A program made the translations under genes and the position numbers. Below, in pieces: positions 34,656 through 46,135 of a stretch of 64,000 nucleotides of DNA. Below the pieces are notes generated by a model. The model was given only the letters and a program-made list of their open reading frames with translations. It was not told the DNA's origin and did not search any database. Origin of the DNA: Bos javanicus. Lineage: Eukaryota > Chordata > Mammalia > Artiodactyla > Bovidae. Location of the stretch: assembly GCF_032452875.1 (NCBI RefSeq), contig NC_083876.1, positions 7,254,001-7,318,000 on the forward strand. The letters run 5' to 3'. How positions within the stretch are numbered: position 1 is the stretch's first letter; each line of letters starts with the position of its first letter.

Positions 34656-35215
34656 ACTGGCCTTTGTTTTTGCCCCTTCTGCTCCATACTTTTTAGGCAA
34701 AGAAGCTTTCCAGGAAGCTGTTGAGATATTTAAATATATGTATATATATATATATATATAGTTTGCACCCATGTGATGAGACAGCAAGCAGGGAAAGGGG
34801 CACAGAGACCCAAAAGTCTGGGAAGAACAAGGTAGAGCAGGAACTCTCTTGAGGGAATAAGAGCTCAAAGGGCCTCCACATACACTATGTAAGAGAGGAC
34901 AGGATGCACATCCCCAGGTCCAGATATAAAGGACCTGAGAGGGCCCACAACTCAGGTTGTACATCCACCTTTGGATGTATGATCTCCATGCAAAGAGGAC
35001 GTTAAGGACAAAACCACAAAATCTTACGAAAAGGAAAAGAGTGTTGGCTTGGTATTGAAGGAATTTCCAGCTCATGGCCAAATTGCTGAGGCCGGGTAAA
35101 GTAGTACTTTTCTCTCTCTTTTAGCTCAAGATATTTAAGTAAATTCCTGTCAGGTCACTGGCTGATCCACAGTGACTTCAGTGGCCACACATGGCAAAGA
35201 ATACAGGCTTTGCTA
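34656..35215 (+). repeat. Unidentified block with LTR-like features
   Basis: Begins exactly where the L1 3' UTR breaks off. Shows a TATA-like AGATATAAAGG at about 34921-34931 and a degenerate polyadenylation-like TTAAGTAAATTCCTG about 200 bases downstream. Base composition is higher in GC than the flanks. Ends and target duplication are not clear. The 146-codon antisense frame (35081-34641) includes an (AT)n-coded IY run and is not credible as a gene. Could be an ERV LTR or unique sequence. Confidence 0.3.
34736..34760. repeat. (TA)n microsatellite
   Basis: Run of TA dinucleotides inside the unidentified block. Confidence 0.85.
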
Positions 35216-35221
35216 AAAGCT

Positions 35222-35239
35222 AATATATATATATATTAG

Positions 35240-35273
<34 letters not shown>

Positions 35274-35276
35274 CAA
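35222..35276. repeat. (AT)n microsatellite forming a palindrome
   Basis: CTAATATATATATATATTAG followed by GTTCATATA...TATATGAAC: two adjacent self-complementary segments built on AT repeats. Confidence 0.85.
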
Positions 35277-35279
35277 CAA

Positions 35280-35615
35280 ACTAAAGAAGATTAGGGAAAG
35301 AATTTCTGAAGAAAATGGATACCAGTAAAAATATCCATCTAAAAGATAGAAATTATAAAAAAGGAACAACATAGAAATCTTAGAGCTGAAACATACAATA
35401 ACTGAAATTTAAAAATTCACTAGAAAACTTCAACAAGAGATGTAAGGAAGCAGAAAAGACAAATCAGTGAACGTGACGTTCAGGCCATTAAACGGAAGAG
35501 AAGAAAAGGAGACAGAGCCAAAGGGCCTGTGGAGACCATCAAATGAACCAGCATACGTATCAATATTATGGCACTCCCAGAAGGAGCAAGAAGCAGACAG
35601 ACATCATTCCCTTCA
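35280..35615 (+). mobile_element. Old L1 ORF1 region fragment, sense
   Basis: Resembles the L1 ORF1 coiled-coil/RRM boundary: GACCATCAAATGAACCAGC, TATTATGGCACTCCCAGAAG. Frame broken. ORF1 would bind L1 RNA as a chaperone; this is only a decayed piece. Confidence 0.6.
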
Positions 35616-35925
35616 AAATGTATAGTTTTATGCTATGAATTTACCTAAATTTAAAAAATAATAATAATATCTTCTACAGCTATTATTTGTTTAGGTTACC
35701 AAATCTAACTTTAGGAAAACTACATACAGAACTAAATGAAGGATCTTTCTATAAAATAATTGACATGTATTTCTTCTAACATTTTCTTACACAGACATTT
35801 CCAAACACAAGTGAAAAGAACCCTGAAGGGCCACCTCCAGCTCCTCAGACGGCCCCACCCAAACACTATTTCATCTAGAAACATTTTAGGTTGTTTCCCT
35901 AAAAAAAGACTTTCTTCAGTTGAGG
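35616..35925. other. Unassigned sequence
   Basis: No gene or repeat recognised. Confidence 0.4.
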
Positions 35926-36113
35926 ATGCTGCTGCTGCTGCTAAGTCGTTTCAGTCATGTCCGACTCTGTGCGACCCCATAGACGGCAGCCCACCAGGCT
36001 CCCCCGTCCCTGGGATTCTCCAGGTAAGAACACTGGAGTGGGTTGCCATTTCCTTCTCCAATGCATGAAAGTGAAAAGTGAAAGTGAAGTCGCTCAGTCG
36101 TGTCCAACTCTTA
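35926..36113 (-). mobile_element. Bov-A2 SINE, second monomer truncated
   Basis: (GCT)n at 35926-35940, first monomer complete to CCTTCTCCAATGCATGAAAG, then only the first ~35 bases of the second monomer (GTCGCTCAGTCGTGTCCAAC). Confidence 0.92.
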
Positions 36114-37056
36114 ATTGGTCTACTTGTGAGATTTCATGATTTTTTTAATGAATATTTTATTTTAGAATTAAAAAATGTCAAGATCATGAAAGTCAAGGGA
36201 AAAGGAGGAATTCTTCCCACATTGAAAGAGACATGACAAATAAACATATCATATCATCCTAGACTGGAATATTTGCTATAAAAGACATTATTGGAACAAT
36301 TCATTATGTCTAAATGAAATCTGTGGATTAGATGATTTTAGTGTATCAATGTTAATGTCTTGATTTTGATTGTGATTATGTGGCTGTGTTCTTTTAAATG
36401 CATGCTAGTTTCCAAGGATTATAAGACATAATAGTAGCAACTGAGTGAGAGAGAAGGGCTGTTGTGGGGAGGAGGGAACTCTAAATACAGTGAAGTCCAA
36501 ATTAAGGGAATGAAGGGTACTATATGTACTGTTCTTTCCACACCACCTTAATGCCTGTATCCCTGTGTTCCATCAGTCAGAATCTGCTGCTCATCTCTGC
36601 AAACATGCTTACCTTTACACTTCTGTTCACTTTCTTCATTTTAAATACTACTTTGATTTTAATGACTTCCAAATCCATACATTCATTCCAAGACTTGTTC
36701 CTTAGCATCCTTATCTATTTCCTTGGAGTCACAATTACTTCAAATTTAACACAATCTATTCATTCATTTATTCAACAAATATTTACAGAATTCCTGTATA
36801 GAAGTTGTAATGCCAGGCCCCAGGGAATATATTACTGATAGCTGGTGAGCTAAACTTTCATGAAGCTAACAGTTTCATTATATTAATTTCAAGGCTTCCT
36901 TTGCTAAAATGTGTACCTTATAATGTAATCCAGAAATCTGTTACTTTTTATTTCAAAGTTGTGCCAGTTTTATTTTTATTTATTTTTTATTTTATTTTTT
37001 TAAAGATTTATTTTTTTAATGATTTCTTTATCTGACTTCTTTCCCTTCCTTGAAAG
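36114..37056. repeat. Old repeat fragments in unassigned sequence
   Basis: 36250-36410 resembles an old L1M/DNA-type fragment (GTATCAATGTTAATGTCTTG). 36755-36860 (CATTCATTTATTCAACAAAT) is an antisense L2/MIR-type 3' end. 36965-37040 is T-rich. Names uncertain. A 104-codon frame at 36524-36838 runs into the L2-like part and is not called a gene. Confidence 0.5.
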
Positions 37057-37269
37057 TGAAAAGTGAAAGTGAAGTTACTCAGTCGTGTCCACCGCTTTAC
37101 AACCCCATAGACTGTAGCCTACCAGGCTCCTCCGTTCGTGGACTTTTCCAGGCAAGACTACTGGAGTGGGTTGCATTCTCTTCTTCAGGGGATCTTCCCC
37201 ACCCAGGGATTGAACCCGGGTCTCCCGCATTGTAGGCAGATGCTTTACCATCTGAGCCACCAAGAAACC
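37057..37269 (-). mobile_element. Bov-tA SINE
   Basis: Antisense, from GAAAAGTGAAAGTGAAGTTAC to GCCACCAAGAAACCC, well preserved. Confidence 0.93.
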
Positions 37270-37639
37270 CTCTTTCTTATCACTGCTCTTTTCCTAGTCC
37301 TATGGTTTCTCCTATAATTTACCACTAACTCACCATAGCTGAACAACAAAGATCTTGTTAAACTTTTGTGTTCCAAGGTTCCTTATAGATTTTGTTACTA
37401 ATGTAAGTCACTTTTTCTGCTTTTTGTCAGAGTGATAATACTTTTATTATTATTTTTATATGAGCATCATGTAAAAAATACTCATTGTAAACATTTGATT
37501 ACCATATAAATACATAAAGAAAAAAGTAAATCCTACCCATCATCCTGAGGTCAAAATGGTTATCCCCTCAAGCATTCTTTATGCATGAATATACATACCC
37601 AAATAAATTTACAAATATAGGATTATGAAAATGAATAAT
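37270..37639. other. Unassigned AT-rich sequence
   Basis: Nothing recognised with confidence; 37430-37610 may be old L1. Confidence 0.4.
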
Positions 37640-37760
37640 ATACAAAATAACTTATACATACAGTGGAATATTAATCACTGATACAGAAGAAGGAAATCCT
37701 TCTATTTATGACACTGTAAATGGACTTTTGGGGCATTGTGTTATGTGAAATAAGTCAGAC

Positions 37761-38303
37761 AGGCATATCTGGGAGATACTGTGGTTTTTCTTCCAAACTA
37801 CCATAACAAAACCAATTTTACAATATAATGAGTCACTTTAATTTTTTGGTTTCCCAGTATGCAACAGCATTATGTCTAAAAAGACAATATAAATGTCTTA
37901 ATTTTAAAAAAGGAGGGGATATATGTATACCTATGGCTGATTCATGTTGAGGTTTGACAAAAAACAGCAAAATTCTGTAAAGCAATTATCCTTCAATAAA
38001 AAATAAATTAATTAAAAAATACTTTATTGGTAAAAATGCTTACTATCACCTAGGCCCTCAACAAATCATATTCTCTGTGCAATAGTAACATCAAAGGTCA
38101 CTGATCTCAGATCACTATAATAAGTATAATAATAAGGAAAAAGTTTGAAATGTGAGAATCACCAAATGTGACATGGAGACACAGTGAGCAGATGCTTTTG
38201 TAAAAATGATGCTGATAAACTTGTGTGACACAGAGTTGCTTCTGGCCTTCAATTCATGGAAAATGCAATATCTGTGAAGGACAATAAAGTGAAACAATAA
38301 TAT
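37761..38303 (-). mobile_element. Tigger1 internal-deletion derivative, with an L1 tail inside
   Basis: The left end AGGCATATCTGGGAGATACT and right end GGACAATAAAGTGAAAC are the two Tigger1 termini. Only terminal parts remain (left to about 38080, right from 38084), so the transposase region is deleted. Non-autonomous, like MITEs mobilised by the full element. A short ruminant L1 3' end lies inside at 37911-38008. Confidence 0.78.
37911..38008 (+). mobile_element. Short L1 3' end inside the Tigger1 derivative
   Basis: AGGAGGGGATATATGTATAC to TCCTTCAATAAAAAATAAAT: the last ~100 bases of a ruminant L1, flanked by TTAATTTTAAAA / TTAATTAAAAAA. Confidence 0.7.
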
Positions 38304-38715
38304 GAACTGTGTCTTTACTACATGCTCTCATTGATACATGGAATATAAATCATTAAACTCATAGAAACAAGGATGGAGTGGTGGTTGCTAGGGATTAGGG
38401 GTCAGGAAAATAGGAAATGTTGGTCAAATGGTACAAAATTTCAGTTCTAAAGTGAATAAGCTCTGGGGATCTAAGGCACAGCATGACGACTATAGTTAAC
38501 AGTGCTGTAGTGTATACTTCAGGCATACTTCAAAGTTGCTGCAAGAGCAGAAGTTTAATATTCTCACCATAAAAACAACCAATTATGTGAGTTGAAGGAT
38601 GTGTTTACCTTATTGTGGTAAACATTTCACTATAAGTATGGCACAAAATCATCACATTGTACATGTTATACAATGTTGTATGTCAATTATATTTCAATAA
38701 AAAAGAAAAATTAAT

Positions 38716-39060
38716 TTAGCTAGAATAACTGTATATTTGTATTAAATTTTCCTTTTCCTCCCCAAATCTATTACTCCAACTATTTTATATTGTTTGATCA
38801 GTTTGCTTTCCGTTTTATTTTGAAGGAAAAAAAAAAAAGAATCTTAGCCTAAATCTGGGAGTGTAATTATCTTCTTCACACATAGTTTCCAACAATCCAA
38901 ATTTAGAGGTAGGATCATGTGTACCATGACTATTTGGAAAACAACTTCTAAAAATTTACATTTGGCTTTAACAGTAATAGATGACAAATGCATGAATGAA
39001 CAGAAAAATGAAAAATTTTACTTTTTCCTCCTTAAAAATATGGCAAAACACTGTTTCATT
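38716..39060. other. Unassigned sequence
   Basis: A-run at 38828-38839; otherwise nothing recognised. Confidence 0.4.
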
Positions 39061-39622
39061 TCAGTTGTCGCTCAGTCGTGTCCAACTCTTTGCAACCCCA
39101 TAGACTGTAGCACCCTGGGCTTCCCTGTCCATCACCAATGCCCAGAGTTTACTCAAACTCATGTCCATTGAGTCCATGATGCCATCCAACCATCTCATCC
39201 TCTGTTGTCCCCTTCTCCCGCCTTCAATCTTTTCCAGCATCAGGGTCTTTTCCAATGAATCAGTTCTTTGCATCAGGTCGCCAAAGTATTGGAGTTTCAG
39301 CTTCAGCATCAGTCCTTCTGATGAACATCCAGGACTGATCTCCTTTAGGATGGACTGGTTGGATCTCCTTGCAGTCCAAGGGATTCTCAAGAGTCTTCTC
39401 CAACACCACAATTCAAAAGCATCAATTCTTCGGTGCTCAGCTTTCCTTGTGGTCCAAATCTCACATCCATACATGACTACTGGAAAAACCATAGCTTTGA
39501 CTAGACAGACCTTTGTTGGTAAAGTAATGTCTCTGCTTTTTATTATGTTGTCTAGGTTGATCATAACTTTCTTCCAAGGAGCAAGCATCTCTTAATTTCA
39601 TGGCTGCAGTCACCATCTCCAG
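39061..39622 (-). mobile_element. BovB 3' fragment, antisense
   Basis: From TCAGTTGTCGCTCAGTCGTG to CATGGCTGCAGTCACCATCT. An unusually long clean frame of 175 codons (39588-39061) reads the RTE C-terminal domain from the region after SHEIK to the RLSDN end, but the RT catalytic part is missing by 5' truncation. Confidence 0.94.
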
Positions 39623-39884
39623 TGGTTCTGTTTCCTCATACATGTACATCCTGTAATCCTACAATGTCACCACAGGGTGCCTCTAATAGGTTAAAGGGCA
39701 CAGTGACCAAACAAACTTGGGAGATCTTTTTAATAAAGTTTAGAAACTTTCCAGTCCACTGTTGATATGAATCATCCCTTACTTCCAGCAGAAAATATCA
39801 CCCATAAGAGAGAGAAGAAACAACTTCTTATTTGAAAAATACTGTTTGAATTACATGTGGCAAGTATAAATAAAAATATTTAAT
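39623..39884. other. Unassigned spacer between two opposed BovB copies
   Basis: Separates an antisense and a sense BovB. No repeat or gene recognised. Confidence 0.4.
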
Positions 39885-41430
39885 TTGTGATCACTCACCT
39901 AGAGCCAGACATCCTGGAATGTGAAGTCAAGTGGGCCTTAGAAAGCATCACTACGAGCAAAGCTAGTGGAGGTGATGTAATTCCAGTTGAGCTATTTCAA
40001 ATTCTGAAGGATGATGCTGTGAAAATGCTGCACTCAATATGCCAGCAAATTTGGAAAACTCAGCAGTGACCACAGGACTGGAAAAGGTCAGTTTTCATTC
40101 TAATCCCAAAGAAAAGCAATGCCAAAGAATGCTCAAACTACGACAAATTGCACTCATCTCACACACTAGTAAAGTAATGCTCAAAATTCTCTAAGCCAGG
40201 CTTCAGCAATACATGAACTGTGAACTTCCAGATGTTCAAGCTGATTTCAGAAAAGGCAGAGGAACCAGAGATCAAATTGCCAACATCTGCTGGATCATGG
40301 AAAAAGCAAGAGAGTTCCAGAAATACATCTATTTCTGCTTTATTGACTATGCCAAAGCCTTTGACTGTGTAGATCACAATAAACTGTGGAAAATTCTGAA
40401 AGAGATGGAAATACCAGACCACCTGACCTGCCTCTTGAGAAACCTATATGCAGGTCAGGAAGCAACAGTTAGAACTGGACATGGAACAACAGACTGGTTC
40501 CAAATAGGAAAAGGAGTACGTCAAGACTGTATATTGTCACCCTGCTTATTTAACTTCTATGCAGAGTACATCATGAGAAACGCTGGACTGGAAGAAGCAC
40601 AAGCTGGAATCAAGATTGCCAGGAGAAATATCAATAACCTCAGATATGCAGATGACACCACCCTTATGGCAGAAAGTGAAGAGGAACTCAAAAGCCTCTT
40701 GATGAAAGTGAAAGTGGAGAGTGAAAAACTAGGCTTAAAGCTCAACATTCAGAAAACAAAGATCATGGTATCCGTTCCCATCACTTCATGGGAAATAAAT
40801 GGGGAAACAGTGGAAATAGTGTCAGACTTTATTTTGGGGGGCTCCAAAATCACTGCAGATGGTGATTGCAGCCATGAAATTAAAAGACGCTTACTCCTTG
40901 GAAGGAAAGTTGTGACCAACCTAGATAGCATATTCAAAAGCAGAGACATTACTTTGCCCACAAAGGTCCATCTAGTCAAGGCTATGGTTTTTCCAGTGGT
41001 CGTGTATGGATGTGAGAGTTGGACTATGAAGAAGGCTGAGCACCAAAGAATTGATGCTTTTGAACTGTGGTGTTGGAGAAGACTCTTGAGAGTCCCTTGG
41101 ACTGCAAGGAGATGCAAGCAGTCCATTCTGAAGGAGATCAGTCCTGGGTTTTCATTGGAGGGAATGATGTTAAAGCTGAAACTCCAGTACTTTGGGCACC
41201 TCATGCAAAGAGTTGACTCTTTGGAAAAGACTGATGCTGGGAGGGATTGAGGGCAGGAAGGAAAGGGGACGACAGTGAATGAGATGGCTGAATGGCATCA
41301 CCGACTCGATGGTGTGAGTTTGAGTGAACTCCAGGAGTTGGTGATGGACAGGGAGGCCTGGTGTGCTGCAATTCATGGGGTCACAAAGAATGGGATACGA
41401 CTGAGTGACTGAACTGAACTGAACTGAATC
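39885..41430 (+). mobile_element. BovB, longest uninterrupted copy
   Basis: 5'-truncated BovB covering the RT start (GTGATCACTCACCTAGAGCC) to the (CTGAA)n tail at 41405-41428. Frame broken near 40069 and 40195. Opposed to the copy at 39061-39622. Confidence 0.95.
40213..41250 (+). pseudogene. BovB reverse transcriptase, 345-codon open part
   Basis: The longest RT frame of the BovB copies here. Motif A is FCFIDYAKAFD (residues 41-51) and motif C is YADD (145-148). Motif B reads VRQDC (102-106) where the copy at 49159 reads VRQGC, so the conserved glycine is lost. The variable position reads FILGGSKI. Upstream RT start (39887-40069 frame) is separated by stops, the endonuclease is absent, and the end leaves frame at SLEKTDAGRD. 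In RTE elements this enzyme primes cDNA at nicked target DNA. Not active here. Confidence 0.9.
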
Positions 41431-42562
41431 ACTTAGCACTCAAAAAATACATTATGATTTTATTGTCATACATTTATAAACTGCTTTTCATTCAGTTATC
41501 CTATATAAATATCTTTAATTTGAGTTTGAATAATTCTACAAGATGATTTTTGATGAAAATTAAAATAACTTTACCACAAAACCATTAATACTATAATACA
41601 TTGAAATAATGCATAAATATGCATATTTTAGAGCATTTACACGGAAAGACATTAACTTATAGGAATGTACGATATACAAATGTAGGAGATCCCTGGACTA
41701 GATTAATACACTCATTTCAAGAAGTTTCATTTTCCCGAAACGGGGAGAGCTTATGTTTTGTTCCCTCTTCATCTCAGTTTTGTTGCCACTCTTTTGTGGC
41801 TCCCAGCTAATATTAATACTCAGTACCACTAGGACTGAGCAGTCTCTTTGGTAAAGAAACTTTTCTGAGCTATGATCTACACTCCAAACTGGTTCATCAA
41901 ACTTTCAACATTCCAATCTATATTATTTAGACACTTCATCTATCTTAGGTTAGTACCTCACCTCAGAGTTGTGCTTTGGCTCAATGACTTATTCTTTAAG
42001 GAGACAAAAGTATTTTGAGCAAGAGAAGATCCTGAAGCATCAATGCCTTCATCTTTGTTTTTCCAAACATTATGAGGAGACATTCAGCAGGTATGGTTGG
42101 GGAATGGGAGGTACAGTGGAAAGGAATAAGCCCTGATTCCTCCTTAAATTTTCAACCAAAGCCAATCCATTTTTACCTGCTTAACACTGGGAACCTCAAG
42201 TAAGATGTTGTTTTGAGAAATGATTCCATAGTTAACTGGTATTTTTATAAAATAGAACTTTATCCAAGTAAGCAGTTCTAATTTGGCTCTATATTTATTT
42301 TTTACTTTCTATTTCATTTAAGTAATGAAATTACTAATTTTTTTATTTTCTAAATTTATATCAAATACCATTCTTTCACTTTAACATTAAAATATTGTAT
42401 TGTCTTTATTATAAATTCTGAAAAGTATATTTCCTGATTTTAAATGTTATCAATATGTTCAACTATAGACAATATTTTATATGGTCTCTATGGATTAAAT
42501 ATAGGCAAACATTTTCTTTGCATTAAATCTAAACTAATTTCTTATGTCTATAGCTGATAAAC
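41431..42562. other. Unassigned AT-rich sequence
   Basis: About 1.1 kb with no recognised repeat or gene. Frames are short. Confidence 0.45.
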
Positions 42563-42647
42563 TTGTAAATAGAATAATGTATATGTATAATATATATTAT
42601 ATAATACATATGGTAAATATGTATAATATATATTATTCTATTTACAA
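42563..42647. repeat. AT-rich palindrome
   Basis: TTGTAAATAGAATAAT at 42563-42578 is exactly complementary to 42632-42647, and most of the intervening TATA-rich sequence also pairs. Total about 85 bp with a small centre near 42605. Confidence 0.85.
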
Positions 42648-42805
42648 ACTGTAAAAAGTGAAGGGACAGAAAAATATATTTCCTGCAAATGGAAATGACA
42701 AGAAAGTGGGGATTGCAATACTCATAGCAAGCAAAATGAACTTTAAAAGAAATGTTATAAGAAAAGATAAGGAAAGACAGTGTGTAATGATAAAAGGATT
42801 TATAT

Positions 42806-43035
42806 GTCTGTGTGCATGCTAAGCCACTTCAGTCAGGTCTGACTCTTTGCAACCGTATGGACTTTAGCCTGCCAGGCTCCTCTGTCCATGGGATTCTCCA
42901 GGCAAGAATACTGGAGTGAGTTGCCAGGAACTCTTGCAAGGGATCTTCCCAAACCAGGGTTCAAACTCACATCTCTTACATCTACTTGCACTGGCAGGTG
43001 AGTTCTTTACCACTGGTGCCACCTGGGAAGCCCAG
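42806..43035 (-). mobile_element. Bov-tA SINE
   Basis: Antisense. Target duplication GGATTTATAT at 42796-42805 and 43036-43045 within L1. Confidence 0.93.
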
Positions 43036-43195
43036 GGATTTATATAAGAGGATATTACACTCATCAATATATATGCACCCAATGTAAGAGTACCCAGATA
43101 CATGAAATAAATACTAACAGACATAAAAGGAGAAATTGATGCCCTACTCATATTCATTGACAGATCCTTGAGACAGAAAATCATTAATGTAACAG

Positions 43196-43256
43196 AGATC
43201 CTAAAAGATACAATAGAACAGTTAGACTTAATTGATGAATTACATGAACTTACATC

Positions 43257-43294
<38 letters not shown>

Positions 43295-43462
43295 GTACGA
43301 ATACTATTCTTTTAAGGTGCACATGGAACATGCTCTGGGATTGAGCACATGTTCCAAGTGCACCTGAAAAGCATACTTTTTTTTTTTTTTTTGGATGTAA
43401 GTTACAGAAATACATCAATTGAGTCTAACTGTTCTATTGTATCACTTATTTCAAGGATCTTT
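43196..43462. repeat. Near-perfect foldback (inverted duplication) inside L1 ORF2
   Basis: The left arm 43196-43336 and right arm 43343-43462 are complementary. Outer blocks share GATACAATAGAACAGTTAGA (43207-43226), inner blocks share AGGTGCAC.TGGAACATG. The left arm carries an (AT)n run at 43259-43290 where the right arm has poly-T (43377-43392). L1 resumes in its original orientation after 43462. Confidence 0.85.
43259..43290. repeat. (AT)n microsatellite
   Basis: About 16 AT units inside the foldback left arm. Confidence 0.9.
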
Positions 43463-44368
43463 TCTAACCAAAATGACATAAAACTAGAAAACAACCACAG
43501 AAAAAGAAGCAAGAGAAAATATTAAACCACAGGCAACATGCTACTAAAAAACCATTTGTCAATGCTGAAATAAAAGAAAAAAATTTAAGAGGCAAATGAC
43601 AGTGAAAATGCAACCATACAAAACTTTTGGGATGCAGCAAAATAAATTCTTAGAGAAACGTTCTTAGTGATGCAGGCATTCATCAATAAAAAAGGAAAAT
43701 CTCAATAGACAACCTATGAGGCATCCATCACCATCATACCAAAACCAGAAAAGGCACTACCAGAATATAAAATTACAGGCTAATATCTTTGATGAATAGA
43801 GATACAGAAATTCTCAAAAAAACATTAGCAAACCTAATCACCAACATAAAAAATGTATACATCACATCCAAATTGGGTTTATCCTAAGGATACAAGGATG
43901 GTTCAACATATACATATCAGTCAATGTGATATACCACATCAACAAAAGATAATAGAAAAAATGCATAACTATTTCAGTAGATGCAGGAAAAGCGGTTGAT
44001 AAAATTCAACATTCATTCATGATAAAACTCTTACCAAAGTGAGTAAGGAACATATCTCAACATAATGAAAACTATTTATGACAAGCCCACAGCCAGTATA
44101 ATAATTAGTGTTTAAAAACTGAAAACTTGTCTGCTAAATTCTGGAATAAGACAAAGACACACACTCTCATCTCTTCTATTCAACATACTATTGGAAATCC
44201 TAGCCACAGCACGCAGAGAAGAAAAATAAATAAAAGATATTCAACTGGAAAGGAAGTGGTAAACTCGTCATTATAAGCAGATGACATGATAATATATATA
44301 GAAAATCCTAAAGAACCCACACAATAACTACTAGAACTGATAAGCAAATTCAGCAAAATAGAAGGACA

Positions 44369-44443
44369 GGGGAGCCTGGTGGGCTGCCGTCTATGGGGTC
44401 GCACAAAGTTGGACATGACTGAAGCGACTTAGCAGCAGCAGCA
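44369..44443 (+). mobile_element. Bov-A2 3' end fragment
   Basis: GGGGAGCCTGGTGGGCTGCC to GACTTAGCAGCAGCAGCA: the last ~75 bases of a Bov-A2 element inserted in L1 RT sequence. Confidence 0.88.
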
Positions 44444-46135
44444 AGCAAGATTAACAAAGAGTAATCAGTTGCATTTCTTGACACTAACAGAAAGGGAATG
44501 TAAACAAACTTTTTATTTTCTAAATGGCACCAAAAATAGCTCTTAGTAAAAAACCTGACCAAGGAGGTGAAAGATTTATATGTTGAGAACTACAAAACAT
44601 TAATAAAGGAAATTGAAGATTATTCAAAGAAATAAAAAAATATCCCACACTCTTGGATTGGAGGAATTAATATTGTTAAAATGGACATACCACCCAGAGC
44701 AATTTACAGATTTAATGTAATTCCTATCAAGTTATCCCTGGACATTTTTCACAGAACTAGAACAAATAATCTTTTAAAAATGTTATGAAACTATACAAAA
44801 GATACAGAATTGCCAAAGAAATCCTGAGGAAAAAGAACAAGGCAGGAGGCATAACCCTCATAAATTTCAGACCCAAAGCTGCAGTTATCAAATGGTATGC
44901 TATTGGCACAAAAACAGACACGCAGGTCAATGGAACAGAATATAGAACTCAGATGTAAACCCACATGCCTACGGCAAATCAACCTTTAATAAAGGAGACA
45001 AAAATGCACAAAGGAGAAAAGAGAGTCTCTTCAGCAAGTAGTGTTGGAAAATTTGGAAAACTGCATGCAAATCAATGAAGTTAGAATACATCATCACACC
45101 AAATAAAAAATAAACTTAAAATGGCTTAAAGACTTAACTTCTAATATCAAACTCCTAGAAGAGAACATAAGCAAAACATTCTCTGATATAAATTGCATCA
45201 AAGTTTTCTTGTCAGTCTCCTAACAGAAATAAAAGCAAAAATAAATAAATAGGACCTAACCAATCTTATAAGCTTTTCCATAGCAAACCAGAAAAGAATG
45301 TAAAGATAGTCTACAGGCTGGAAAATGTTTGCTAATGATACAATCAACAAAAGTTTCATTTCCAAAATATACAAACTGCTCATACAACTCAAATAACAAA
45401 GAAACAGACACCCCAATAAAAAATGGGCAGAAGACATTGTTTTCTCCAAAGAAAACAAACAGATGGACAAGAGGCTCATGAAAAGATGCTCAACATCACT
45501 AATTATTAAAGAAATGCAAATCAAAGCTACAGTGAGGTAACATCTCATACCAGTCAGAAAGGCCATCATTTAAAAGTCTACAAATAACAAGTGTTAGAGG
45601 TCATATAGAGAAAAGGGAACATTGTGACAGATAAATGAATAAAGAAGATGTGGTACATATATACAATGAAATAATACTCAGCCATAAAAAAGAATGAAAT
45701 AATTTCATTTTGCAACAACACGCATGAACTTAGAGTTTATCATGCTAAACATAGTATGTCCAAAAGAGAAAAACAAATACCATATGATATCACTTATATG
45801 TGGAATCTAAAATACACGCAAATGAATTTATCTATGAAACAGAAATAGACTCACAGACATAGACAAAAAATTGTATTTGCCAAGGAGGGATGGCTAAGGG
45901 AGGGTCTAACTGGGAGTTTGGGATTAGCAGATGCAAACTATTATATATAGGATGGATAAACAACAATGTCCTACTGTATAAAACAAAGAACAATATTTAA
46001 TATCCTGTGATAAAGCACAATAGAAAATATGAGAAAGAATATACATGTATGACTGAATCACTTTGCTGTACAGCAGAAATTAATACAACTTTGTAAGTTA
46101 ACCATACACCAATAAAACTAAAAATATATTAAAGG

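Larger units (their letters stand above)
37640..38715 (+). mobile_element. Old L1 3' end, sense, split by a deleted Tigger1
   Basis: ORF2 end (TATGTGAAATAAGTCAGACA at 37743-37762) and 3' UTR (TTCTAAAGTGAATAAGCTCT; CTATAGTTAACAGTGCTGTA) up to ATTTCAATAAAAAAG. The interruption at 37761-38303 is a Tigger1 derivative. Confidence 0.78.
42648..46135 (+). mobile_element. Old L1 ORF2 and 3' UTR, sense
   Basis: From the endonuclease region (GGGGATTGCAATACTCATAG at 42708) through RT (about 43700-44440, RADDM-like codons at 44279) and C-terminal domain to a 3' end near 46135 (ACACCAATAAAACTAAAAAT). Interrupted by a SINE at 42806-43035, a foldback duplication at 43196-43462 and a SINE piece at 44369-44443. 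All frames broken. Confidence 0.8.

Noticed and set aside
34641..35081. 146-codon minus-strand frame
   Set aside because: Includes an (AT)n-coded IY run and crosses into L1; not credible as a gene.
42864..43418. 184-codon minus-strand frame
   Set aside because: Passes through a SINE, an (AT)n run and the foldback of an antisense L1; a composite shadow.
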